DNA of 64,000 nucleotides from Brevipalpus yothersi (taxonomy: Eukaryota; Arthropoda; Arachnida; Trombidiformes; Tenuipalpidae), in the NCBI GenBank assembly GCA_003956705.1, contig QZCP01000235.1, positions 62,001 to 126,000 of the forward strand. The letters run 5' to 3'. Both the position numbers and the translations under genes were made by a program. Position 1 is the stretch's first letter. Each line of letters starts with the position of its first letter. Of this stretch, positions 11,384 through 21,733 are shown one piece after another. The notes beneath the pieces were generated by a model. The model was given only the letters and a program-made list of their open reading frames with translations. It did no database searches and was not told the DNA's origin.

Positions 11384-11677
11384 ATGGCTTCGAGGTATTT
11401 GGATCAACAGAGGTCCAAAGTAGTGGAGGCTTTTGCAATGCATGGATGCTCTGTGGTCCGGACACAGAGATACCTACGGAGAGTGCTTAGGATTTATCCA
11501 AGTCCTAATACTATTAAGCGTATTCACGAAAATTGGAAAAAGCATGGTCGGGTTACTTTGGAACATCCAGGTCAGGAAAGGACGGTGCGAACACAACAGA
11601 ATATTCGTCGAGTTCGAGAGCTCTGTCAAGAGCATCTAGCAGCTGCAGAGCCAACTAGTACTCGGAGATTGGCTTGA
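11384..11677 (+). CDS. Truncated transposase N-terminus, helix-turn-helix (DUF4817-like)
   Basis: A 97-codon frame encodes a basic helix-turn-helix domain: YLDQQRSKVVEAFAMHGCSV, then RTQRYLRRVLRIYPSPNTI and IHENWKKHGRV, then a basic linker (VRTQQNIRRVREL). This pattern is the DUF4817-type DNA-binding domain found at the N-terminus of many arthropod mariner-like transposases. It stops at TSTRRLA, where the second helix-turn-helix and DDE domain should follow. Only scattered, interrupted frames continue to about 11930. It is probably not an active transposase. Confidence 0.6.
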   Translation: MASRYLDQQRSKVVEAFAMHGCSVVRTQRYLRRVLRIYPSPNTIKRIHENWKKHGRVTLEHPGQERTVRTQQNIRRVRELCQEHLAAAEPTSTRRLA

Positions 11678-11939
11678 GAGATGGCTGGAAAGGCCACCTG
11701 ATGGTTTTTTATTCAAGGTGATGAAGTTGTGGAAAAAGTCGATCGGATCAAATATCACAGCCATTGTGATCAGATTAGCTATGAACGTTTAGTCATAAAT
11801 TTTTGTGATCAAGCATATAGATTTGATGTTAAAGAAAGTCATAATGAACATGCAAAACTATATCAGTGATGTGCTAATACGCTTCACGATAATTTAAAAG
11901 GTGATGCTATTGATAGGCTCTCTCAATTACAAGGACTTA

Positions 11940-12660
11940 ATTTTTCTCGCAGTTACAGGCATGGATTTTTCTTGTAGTTACTAAAATAGATTTTCCTTGT
12001 AGTTACTAGAATGAATTTTCCTTGTAGTTACTAGAATGAATTTTCCTGTAATTATTGAGATGAATTTTTGTTTTAGTAATAAAATGGACCTTCCTTTTAG
12101 TTACTGAAATGAGTTTTTCTCGTAGTTACTTGAATGAATTTTTCCCGTGGTTACTGAAATAGATTTTCCTTGTAGTTACTAAAATGGATTTCTTCCGTGG
12201 TTACTGGAATGGATTTTTCCCGTAGTTACTGTAATGAATTTTTCTCGTAATTACTTGAATGAATTTTTCCCGTGGTTACTGAAATGGATTTCTCTCGTTG
12301 TTACTGGAATGAATTTTTCCCGTAGTTACTAAAATAGACTTTTCTTGTAGTTACTAAAATGGATTTTTCCCGTAGTTACTGGAATGAATCTTTCCCGTAA
12401 TTATTGAAATGAATTTTTCCCGTGGTTACTGGAATGGATTTTTCCCGTAGTTACTGGAATGAATCTTTCCCGTAATTATTGAGATGAATTTTTCTCATAG
12501 TAATAGAATGGACTTTCCTAATAGTTACTGAAATAAATTTTTCTCGTGGTTACTTGAATGAATTTTTCCCGTGGTTACTGAGATAGGCTTTTCTTGTAGT
12601 TACTAGAATGAATTTGTCCGTGGTTACCGAAATTGATTTTTCCGTGGTAACTTCAATAAA
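11940..12660. repeat. Minisatellite, about 29 copies of a 25-bp unit
   Basis: The unit is close to TTTTTCCCGTAGTTACTGGAATGAA. I count about 29 diverged copies over 720 bp. A distinctive run of variants (ATTATTGAGAT, then AGTAATAxAAT, then GTTACTGAAAT) occurs near 12050-12110 and again near 12475-12530, 17 units later, pointing to a higher-order duplication. There are no long open frames. Confidence 0.9.
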
Positions 12661-12984
12661 TTTCATTTCGTTTGAAGAAAAAAAATTTCGATCCTTTTTC
12701 AAACATCTAATCCATCCATAGTCGATCAACTTCTCAAATATAAACAATGAGTTGACCTCATTCATCATTCTGCTCATTCTCTGTTTCAATTAATCATAAA
12801 TCAAATAAGCATCTTACATTCGAAAAATTTCCCTCCGAAATCACCTTCTGGCCAAATGCACGAATTTAATGGACGCCCTTATAGATAAAAATGGTTTTAG
12901 AATTTGAGATGATTACTTAAAGCACTCAAATGAATCATGCAGAGGAAGTTTTCAGCTCAGAGTATCAAGTTTCTGTAGAATATT

Positions 12985-13062
12985 AAAAAATCAGAAAAGA
13001 TCGAGTTCTTGTATCAAATGAGCCAATGACTTTCGGATTGAATATTTAACATATTTCATTAA
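12985..13062 (+). promoter_or_regulatory. Conserved 5' flank of protease gene 3
   Basis: The block GATCGAGTTCTTGTATCAAATGAG and following bases up to ATTAAATGACTT is shared, with substitutions, at the same distance before genes 4 and 5. It probably holds the core promoter and 5' UTR; no clear TATA box is placed. Confidence 0.5.
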
Positions 13063-14142
13063 ATGACTTCTTCATTGGTGAAACTTTCTCTCCATTTTTT
13101 GCTTATCAATGTATCACTGAGCCCAAGTATGAGCAAACAATTTTCTATTGAAATTTTTTTTAATGAGTCTTTCTTACCTCATGTGAAACTGATTTGAATT
13201 CTCCATAATAGGGATTGAAGCAAGATCCTTTCCATCTCCAAGTTCCATCATAGACGGGCCATTTGCTGGTGAAAATGAGTTCAAATATATCGCTGCAATA
13301 AAACTGAGGGATTATGATTTTCTTGGAGCAGGTTCAATCATTCATCCGGAATGGATTATCACTGCTCGCCATGTTATAGTCAACATGTATGAAGATGAGT
13401 TCTATTTTAATTTTTCAGCGCTGCCAACTATTCTCGTATATCCAAAGTATCTCAATAATTTAAAACAGTACTATACAAAGGTTGGATATCCGGTGAAACA
13501 TTTATACTGTCATCCTATTCCAGATGATGTTAATGTATTTCCTTATGACAATGACATAGCTTTGATACAATTGCAATATCCAATACCACTGGATGCTGAT
13601 AGTGATTACTATTTCGAGAAAATTGATTTGAATACCAAGAAAATTAATTTTGATTTTGATAGAATTAAACTTATATCGGCTGGATGGGGCTTGATAAAGA
13701 GAAAAGAAGGACAACCTCTGGAACAGAATTATTACTTGAGAACGGCTCAGTATAGGAGCCAGAGATCAGCTACATTTGTTGATTACAGACCATATCAACA
13801 ATTCGAAATGCACAATCCTAGGCATGAAATCTGTGATGGTGATTCAGGAGGTCCTGTTGTAATTAGAGATGGATCCGGAAAGGACTTGCTAGTAGGTATC
13901 GTTTCGTATGGAACTGAATTCTGCGAGTAAGTAATGATCCTTTGATACTTGACTGGTCTACAATATTTGATTCGAATCATTTCCCTCTCTCCATCAGTGG
14001 TCCATCAGTTCAGCAGAACGTTGAGTTTTATAAGGAATGGATTAAAGAGGTTATTGAAGATGGAGACTCAGAAGAAAATTTACGGAGATATAGTTGTGAA
14101 AATTTTTATGGGAAAGAATACCAAAATTCATTGAGAGAATAA
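13063..14142 (+). CDS. Secreted chymotrypsin-fold serine protease, 3 exons (cluster member 3)
   Basis: Exons 13063-13126, 13212-13926 and 13998-14142 give 307 residues; intron 1 (85 bp) is phase 1 and intron 2 (71 bp) is phase 2. Exon 1 is a signal peptide (MTSSLVKLSLHFLLINVSL). The mature N-terminus is probably SIIDGPFAGENEFKY, with no basic residue directly before it. The catalytic His is in TARHVI, the Asp in DNDIALIQL and the Ser in CDGDSGGP. The Cys next to the active His is absent. Position 189 is Glu (HEICDGDSGG), an unusual acidic S1 pocket. A Cys in KHLYCHP before the catalytic Asp may pair with the extra Cys in the C-terminal tail YSCENFYGKEY. Closest relatives are genes 4 and 5 in direct tandem. 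Confidence 0.88.
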
Positions 14143-15214
14143 CTTCGATCATCAAAAACATATGGCTGTTTTGTTGTGATTTAAAGACCAAAAACAAAGG
14201 TTGCAATTTATGCTCAAAATTGAAGTAAAAAGAGCAAATCAAGGGCTAAAGCGGAGAATGAATGAGTGTATTATCAATTTTTTTCGAATACTGCAACAAG
14301 ATTCAAATAGTGTGCATTTAAATCCATTTACAAGGGCCATTTCATTCGGAAATCTCTTTCATCTTTCTCTAATTTATGAGAACTAATTACCAACAAACGC
14401 AGAGATGCTAAAGGCGAACAGACCCGAACAAGCTCTACCTTAGCAAGCCAATAAAGACAATGCACATTGGTCTCTAAGGCATCAGTACATAGCAAAGTGA
14501 GCATGTGAACTTGATTCAATTGAGTTTACGAGAGAATGAAGATTTTGAGATTAATCTCGCATTTTTATTGAAGGAAATTAAATAGCAGGCTTAAACTTGA
14601 GCTTGAAATGAGTGCGAACAAGCGAGCGTAACAGACCCAGTGAGATCTCCTATAGAAAACATTCCCCAACAATTTGGGAGTGTGTGAAGCTGCAGCTCAT
14701 AACGGGAGTATACAGGGGAGAGAGATATTTGATTATCTTGGTTGGCCCACCCTCGATTGTAATTCCTACCGATGGACCCATTTTGGGAAGGACATTCCTT
14801 GCTAGGTTCAAGAACTATTGAAAAATTCCCATTTTCTGGAATTTTGATTCTGACGAAGCTCATCCACCATTGGAGCTGGATTCAAATAAATTCAATGCAG
14901 AATCGAAGATATCAGGACATTCAATAAATCTTCGAACCACTATAATTTAGTCAATTACCCATCAAACATGTCGCTGTTCGATACTGTGCTCACTTACATC
15001 CGCTGGCGAGGAGCAATAAACAGTCAAAGAGGTTTCTCTTCAAGAGGGTCAGGAGTGAAACAAAATTTTCTAAAACATTCCATTTTAAGTCACCAATACT
15101 GTTGATAAAATACTTTAGCCTATGAGATAATTCTCTTGAAAATTTAGGTGAATCGTGGAAATAAATTGCTAGTCCAAAATATTAAGTTTCATTGGAACAT
15201 TATCGGATTATTTC

Positions 15215-15286
15215 AAGAAAGATCGAGTTCTGATATCGAATGAGTCTTACTAGCCTTAAATGATATATCTTGAACAATTTCATCAA
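15215..15286 (+). promoter_or_regulatory. Conserved 5' flank of protease gene 4
   Basis: Contains GATCGAGTTCTGATATCGAATGAGTCT and runs to CATCAAATGACT, matching the flanks of genes 3 and 5. Confidence 0.5.
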
Positions 15287-16357
15287 ATGACTTTTTCATT
15301 TGTGAAATTCTCTTTTCATTATTTGTTGATAAACATCCATATTAACTCAAGTATGAGTATACAATTTTGAAATTAAACCATTTCTTTCCAATCTTGGTTG
15401 CTAAATAATTCGATGATTTCATACCTTCATAATAGGCTATACAAAAAAAGCTCCTCCAGTATCAGGCTCCATCATAGAGGGACATCTTGCTGCTGAAAAT
15501 GAATTCAAATATATTGTCGCAATAAGACAGAATTTATACGAGTTCCATGGAGCTGGGGCGATTCTTGATTCAGAATGGATTATCACTGCTCGTCATGTAG
15601 TAGTGAAAACTTATAATGACTACACTTATTTCAATTTCTCAGAAAAACCAGATCTATATGTGTACCCCAAGTATCACAATAACTTAACACGTTATTATAC
15701 AAAGGTTGGCTATAAGGTGAAACATTTATACTGTTATCCTATGCCTGAAGACATAAATGTGTTTCCGGCTGACAATGACATAGCACTGGTACAATTGTTA
15801 TACCCAATACCGTTGGGAGCTGATAGTCAATATGAATTTGAGAAAATTAATTGGAATATTAGGAGAATCGATTTTGATAGAGATGAGATCGATCTCTTAG
15901 CGGCTGGATGGGGTTTGATAAAGAATGTTGAAGGGGAAACTCCCATAAAACCTGAGGACCTAAGAGTAGCTGATTATAAAAGCCATCTACCTACCAGATT
16001 TCTCGACTATAGACCATATCAACAGTTCACAATGAGTAACCCAAAGCATGAAATCTGTGATGGCGATTCAGGAGGTCCTGTTGTAATCAGAAGAGGGCCT
16101 CTAGGTGATTTGCTAGTGGGTATCATTTCAAATGGACCTAAAAATTGCGAGTAAGTGGATGCTGTTTGATTTCCAGGTGATTATCATAGAATTTTGTTTT
16201 CAATTCATTTCTTTCTATCAGTGGTCCATCAGGTCAGCAGAACGTGGAGTTTTACAAGAAATGGATCGAGAAGATTATCAGGAGTAGAGATTCAGAGGAA
16301 AATTTACGGAAATATAGCTGTGAAAATCTTTATGGAAAAGAGTTCAACAATCCATAG
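15287..16357 (+). CDS. Secreted chymotrypsin-fold serine protease, 3 exons (cluster member 4)
   Basis: Exons 15287-15350, 15436-16150 and 16222-16357 give 304 residues, with introns of 85 and 71 bp in the same phases as gene 3. The signal peptide MTFSFVKFSFHYLLINIHI fills exon 1. The mature chain starts near GSIIEGHLAAENEFKY. Catalytic motifs are TARHVV, DNDIALVQL and CDGDSGGP. Glu is at position 189 (KHEICDGD), as in gene 3. The 42-58 and 168-182 disulfides are both lost, and the extra Cys in KHLYCYP and in the tail YSCENLYGKEF are kept. The S1 pocket and substrate are not predictable from known enzymes. Confidence 0.88.
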
Positions 16358-17003
16358 TTATAACTATTGAAGCATCATCAATAATGAGGTAATTTTGCTT
16401 TTGTTGCGGCTTCATTAAATTCTCATACCAAATGGAAAAATTGCAAGACAAATCTTTCCAAAAATTTTTGAAAACAACATGCCTCAAAAATCCTATCCAA
16501 TGAATAATCTGATCTGTGCAAATAACAGAGAAAAGAATAACTCGAATCGAGGAGGATCCACAAAGAAAAAAAATTCAAAATGCTTCACGATATTCGATAG
16601 GTTCGAATTTTTCTGAGCGATACGAATTGCGAAGATGTACTCATTACCACTTTTTCAACCAATCTGATCGAGATAGAGGTTTTCGAAGAGAAGTTCAGCT
16701 ATGGTGGGAATCAGAGGGCATGTAGAGTTTTCAGAGTGAAGCCAGGATGTGAACACGTTGAAATCGTCGAATCAGTCATCATCGGTCAGGTGATTCTCAG
16801 AATTGAATTAGGTTCGCTGAGTTTGTCTTCAAAAAATGGAAAAAAAGAACAAACAGATGACTATTTGATCTCGATTGACTAATATTATGGGCAGAAAACC
16901 TTGGAGCATGGATTGATTGTCTAAGAAATACAAGTGAATTCTAGAATAGAAGCTTTTGGATCAAAATATCGAATTTCATCGATATATTATTATATTGATT
17001 CAA

Positions 17004-17075
17004 GAAAAATCAAGTTTCGATGTATCGAATGAGTCTAACGAGCCTTGAACGAAATATTCTGTACAACTTCATTAA
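17004..17075 (+). promoter_or_regulatory. Conserved 5' flank of protease gene 5
   Basis: Contains ATCAAGTTTCGATGTATCGAATGAG and runs to CATTAAATGACT. The larger region 16785-17075 is also repeated at 18765-19055 without a gene behind it. Confidence 0.5.
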
Positions 17076-18148
17076 ATGACTTCTTTATTGGTGAAATTCG
17101 CTTACTTCTTGTTGGCTTACATCATCATCATTAATCCAAGTAAGAACTTAAGATTCTAAACTGGAACAATTTCTTTTCGATTTTAACAGTTGAGTGATGG
17201 AGTAATTGGAATTCTTTGACATAGGATACGGGGATGGAACTTCTCCATCTCCGAGTTCCATTATAGATGGACAATTTGCTGATGAAAATGAGTTCAAATA
17301 TTTGGTTGCAATAAGAGAAAATGGTTACGATTTTCATGGAGCAGGCTCAATCATCCATCCAGAATGGATAATCACTGCTCGTCATGTAGTAGTTCAAACA
17401 TATGATGATAATGTATCTTCATATTTCAATTTTTCAGCAATGGAGCCTATATATGTGTATCCAAAGTATCTTAATAATTTGACACATTTCTATGAAAAGG
17501 GTGCCTATCGGGCTAAACACTTATACTGTCTTCCCATACCAGACGACACTGGTGTATATTCCAGTGACAATGACATAGCTCTAGTTCAATTGGAATATCC
17601 CATACCATTGGGACCTGATACCAAATACAAATTTGAGAAAATTGAATGGAATACCAAGAGGATCAATTTTGATCGCGGTGAAATCAAACTCATAGCCACT
17701 GGATGGGGTCTTGTGAAGAAATGCAGAGGAAAAACTTCGATATTCAGTGATTACCTTAGAACAGCTCGTTATAAAAGTCGTCGACCACTTAAAAGTGCTG
17801 ACTTCAGACCGTACCAACAGTTCGCAATGATTAACCCAAAGCATGGAATCTGCGATGGTGATTCGGGAGGTCCTGTCGTGATCAGGGATAGATCTGGAAA
17901 AGATTTGCTTGTAGGCATCATTTCATATGGGCCTTTTTATTGCGAGTAAGTGAATGTTGATTTTTGGTCAATTCCCATAGAATGCTGTTTTCAGTTCTTT
18001 TCTCTTTATCAGTGGCCCATCAGGTCAGCAGAACGTCGAGTTTTACAAAGATTGGATCGAAGAGATAGTTGAAGATGGAGATCCAGTGGAAAATTTGCGA
18101 AAATATGATTGTAAAAATTTTTATGGAAAAGAGTACAATAATATATAG
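17076..18148 (+). CDS. Secreted chymotrypsin-fold serine protease, 3 exons (cluster member 5)
   Basis: Exons 17076-17139, 17225-17945 and 18013-18148 give 306 residues. Exon 1 is the signal peptide (MTSLLVKFAYFLLAYIIII). An in-frame ATG at 17206 lies inside intron 1 and is not the start. The catalytic triad is His75 (TARHVV), Asp138 (SSDNDIALV) and Ser235 (CDGDSGGP). Residue 189 is Gly here, whereas genes 3 and 4 have Glu. Cys123 (KHLYC) and the tail Cys (YDCKNFYGKEY) form the proposed extra disulfide. Intron 1 is 85 bp, exactly as in genes 3 and 4, so the three arose by recent tandem duplication. Confidence 0.88.
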
Positions 18149-18764
18149 TCATATTTGTCTTAACACTAAGGAAATTGGGCTGCTTTGCCTGTGATTTCCA
18201 AGAGCTTCCACCTCGGATGGGAATATCCTGAAAAATTCTTTCCTTAAATTGATCTCGAACGATGTGCGTGAAGAGCCTCATTCGGATTATCTGGTTTTCG
18301 AAAATAATCAGAAGAAGAGATTGAATTGAATCGTGAGTGATGCACTGGAAAATGTATCTCTCTGATTATTTAGTTGGACGCTATCAGATGGACTCAAGGG
18401 GACTGAAAATCGTACAACTATAGATCTAGAAGATTTTTCTTCGTTGATTGTAAATCCAATCTGTGATCACTAGATCACAGAATCATTATATGTTTGATAA
18501 GACAGTATTACCTCTCTCTTGAAAAAAAGATCTTTCTAAGCAGGTTAAGGAGCGAAGATAGCTAGAATTCATCGATTTTTCTGGAAAGTTTTTGGAAAGG
18601 GGGTCTAATTTAAGATTCCTATCATTTTGGAAATCGGAATGGGCACAATTTAGTAATATTGAGTTTTTTTGAGGAAATTCAACATAAAATCGAGAACTAG
18701 ATATAAGAAAAACTGATATAATTAATCTTCAAGCCTCTAGGATACGACTCATGAATAATTGGCT

Positions 18765-19055
18765 AGGTGATTTTCAGAACTGAATTAAGTTCGCTGAGTT
18801 TGTTTTCAAGAAGAGGAAATACAGAACAAAATTTGTTCTGACCATCTGATCTCAATGCACTAATATTAGGGACAAAAAACTTCAGATTATGATTGCCTAA
18901 CAAATTCAAATGTATCATGGAATAGGAGCATTTGGCTCAAAACATCGAATTCTTCCGCAATATTATTGGATTGATTTAAGAAAGATCAAGTTTTAATATT
19001 ACATTACTTGTAAATGAGCTTTGGGAATCTATCTTGTACTTGCATAAATTGAGTC
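18765..19055 (+). pseudogene. Orphan copy of a protease-gene 5' flank
   Basis: Aligns by eye with 16785-17075 (for example AGGTGATTxTCAGAA, TTCGCTGAGTTTGT, and AAAGATCAAGTTT). It continues to the position of the start codon, where CATTAAATGAC has become CATAAATTGAG. No signal peptide or protease exon follows. It is the remnant of a further tandem unit whose coding part was lost. Confidence 0.6.
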
Positions 19056-19430
19056 TATGTACCTATGAGTATCAAAGGGAAATGTTTCGAGAGTGAATGT
19101 TAGCATGTGATTGAGTTCGATATCTTGATCAGGTAGGTAACCAGGATTCTCAACTTTTAGTCGAAAAGACTTCCTAAGGTCAGGTGTTGATTGGATTCCT
19201 TTTGAATCATTTCTGTTCTTTGATTCAGGAGGAAGGCAGCAAATTAGAAAATGGAAATCATCTAATGGAAAGCGTCTACATACGGAGAGCAGATTTTTAA
19301 GAGAAAGCGAGAGAGACGAGTGTTTAGGTGAGCGAGACCAGGCGATACTTCATGGACCATGGGCCACTGGAGAGTTCTAGTAGAAACAGCTGATGCATAC
19401 TTCTATACCACAAATATAAGCTTCAAGAGT

Positions 19431-20177
19431 TTATGTTTGCATGTGAATGATTTTGAAATTCGGCCTCTTGATTAGATGTCGATGTCCAACACTTTCAGTG
19501 GGTCTTAGGAGAGCTTGCAAAGTTCTTGTAGAGTTGGAATCTTTTCCTGGTAAACACTCTTCGCACTTTTCAATATATTTTCGGAGCAGATTTTGACTTT
19601 TCATCATCGCATGATTATCAGTCATAATAGCATCCAAAGTCTTTTGAAGAAGGGTAAACTAGAAAAGTAAAATAGTTTTCAATTAGTTTTTAGCAAATGA
19701 GATGGACAAATCTCACCTTTTGGCTTGTGATAGAACAGTGAACATTTTCTGATGATGTCCGTTCTTGATTCCTTTTCGAAAAGATGAAGAATGGCACATT
19801 ATATCTTGAAATACATTTTTCTGGATGTTGGGATAGATTGATCATACTTTTGGCCAGAGTTGATGAAAGTCCGGAATATTTTTTAATTTATATGCAACAC
19901 TTTGTTGATCATCATAATATTCCACAAGAAGAGTCATTTTTCGACATCCTTCTCCTAGAAGTTTTGATATAATCTGGTTGTCCTCCCATTTTCTAACCAC
20001 ACCATCAAAATCATTATCAATAAGATGCTGATTAACGGTACACCGTGATAGAACATCATCACTCGATAGTTTGGCGTAACTTATGGATCTCAGAGATAAT
20101 TCAGCCAGAATCCATTGGTTTGGCAAAACACCACACTTGAGAGACCAAGAAATTCCATTCTCACTGTCTGGTAATCC
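19431..20177 (-). CDS. Unrecognised minus-strand gene, last two exons
   Basis: An exon from 20177 (acceptor TTTCAG) to 19848 (donor GTATGA) and a last exon 19658-19431 (acceptor TTTCTAG) join in phase 0 and encode about 185 residues to the stop. The first part contains GISWSLKCGVLPNQWI, LSLRSISYAKLSSDDVLSR, VVRKWEDNQI and MTLLVEYYDD. The second is helical and Cys-containing (KTLDAIMTDNHAMMKSQ, KYIEKCEECLPG). The 5' exons were not placed. Possible upstream pieces lie at about 20640-20522 and 20480-20400, but their phases could not be joined. The beta-rich first part faintly recalls a MATH/TRAF-like fold, but I do not claim it. It lies tail-first next to the protease cluster and head-to-head with Trk. 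Confidence 0.5.
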
Positions 20178-20976
20178 CTGAAATTTTGCTCATTAAATTG
20201 CGATCATACTGATGTATTGACCATAAAAAAGAGTCCTTAATGGCTGATAGAAAATCAAAATAAGAGAATAAATGTTTTTAAATCTATGATAGAATCTGAC
20301 CACTTTTAAATCCCTGTCCGATCAAAATGCTGTTAAACTTTGAGAACCTTTCTCGTTGAATAAATATTGAAATTGGAAAATTATGCATTATCACTTTATC
20401 AAATATTTATCCCTCAAGTACGGTTGAAACATTATTATTTCCAATAGTTTTCACGAGCTGAACTTTCTTGATCATTTTGGTGGACAGAGGAAAAGATACA
20501 TGCATCAACACCAGTTACCGTCATTCAATATCTAATTTGAACGTTGAATCTTCCAATAAGGAGAAACTGAAATTCGTCGTTGAAATGGAAACCGAAAAGA
20601 TTTTTCTCACACCACAATTAATAAAATCTTGGAAGACCATGAAATTCATCCAATATCAATTTTTTCAGGAAATTTTTGTAAAAAAAGGCACCCAAAAAAT
20701 GGAAAAAAATCGCTAAAATAATCGCAACTAGTATAAAAATATCAACCAAATTGCTCCATCACTGGTCAATCGGCGGTCTTTTTATCCTCTTCATCAACCT
20801 CCTTGAGATTAATTATCATCTATTTCTTATTTTTATTTCTCTACTTTATGCAATCTGGTAGCTTTTGATCATATACCTCTCATTTCTCTATGTCTTTTGC
20901 TGCCCCCAACAGCAAACACACATACACAAGATAATTTGCCATCAAGACAGCAAGCGAATGGATTCTTCTTCAGAAA

Positions 20977-20981
<5 letters not shown>

Positions 20982-21015
<34 letters not shown>

Positions 21016-21236
21016 ATCAATATCTTTTTTTCTGGTTCTTATTTCTATCATCTTAATGTGAGAAAGATGAGCAAAAGATATATTATCGGTACCAAAGTGA
21101 TAAAACTTTTTCCCTTTGAACAAGTCTTTTGTACACCGAATCTCTCTCTCTCTCTCTCTCTCTTTCTCTTTTCTCTCTCTCTCTCTCTCTCTTTTTGCTC
21201 TCTCTTCTCTCTCGACTCTCTCTTGCCGACTCTCTC
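20982..21236. repeat. Facing (GA)n and (CT)n tracts upstream of Trk
   Basis: (GA)15 at about 20982-21011 is followed 130 bp later by long CT-rich runs (21141-21236). The two could pair as an inverted repeat. GAGA-type sequences near arthropod promoters can bind GAGA-factor-like proteins; that role is inferred only from position, about 500-750 bp before the Trk start codon. Confidence 0.6.
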
Positions 21237-21733
21237 TCCAATCTCACTTGTTCTCTCGTCGAGTCCACAATCGTAGCTTGAAGCTCAGAAGTTGCATCAC
21301 AGAAATATTCTCTTTCTCTCTCTCTTTCTTTTTTTTTCCTTTTTCAAATGTTATGTAAATTGTTCCACCGAAAAACATTGCCATTACTTTATCCATTGTT
21401 TTTATCATTCATCCTCCATCATCATTCATCTTAATCATGTGAAACAAATACACATAATCAAAATAATCCATCCATGTTCATGTGCCTCAAAAAATTTACT
21501 CGTTCATCTGTGACCATCACCATCTGTGAAAATCATCATCACTCTGGTCACCATCATCATTGTCATCATCTAATATCGTTCTGGTATTTTGAAAAATCTT
21601 GTATACATCATATCAACATAGGCTAGTGAACATATCAAGTGAAGATAAGTGAAGTAAAAAATTTCGGCGAGAGAGAGGAAAGAATCAAGAGTAAGAGAGA
21701 TAGAGATTTAACACACAAATATTCGCTCATTGA

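Larger units (their letters stand above)
10552..11677 (+). mobile_element. Mariner-like element fragment (left end plus N-terminal transposase)
   Basis: The left boundary (AAGGTGTTTCAGAGTAATATG) resembles terminal repeats of arthropod mariner-like elements, which often start near GGTGTC/TC. It abuts a truncated protease relic. The only coding remnant is the DNA-binding domain at 11384-11677. No DDE catalytic domain and no right-hand terminal repeat were seen before the minisatellite at 11940, so the element is incomplete. The right boundary is uncertain. Confidence 0.45.

Noticed and set aside
10877..12660. CRISPR-like regular repeats
   Set aside because: The units are contiguous and diverged with no spacers, and the genome is eukaryotic; these are ordinary tandem repeats.
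17206..17224. Start of protease 5 at the ATG at 17206
   Set aside because: It lies inside the 85-bp intron homologous to those of genes 3 and 4; the signal-peptide exon at 17076 joins in phase.
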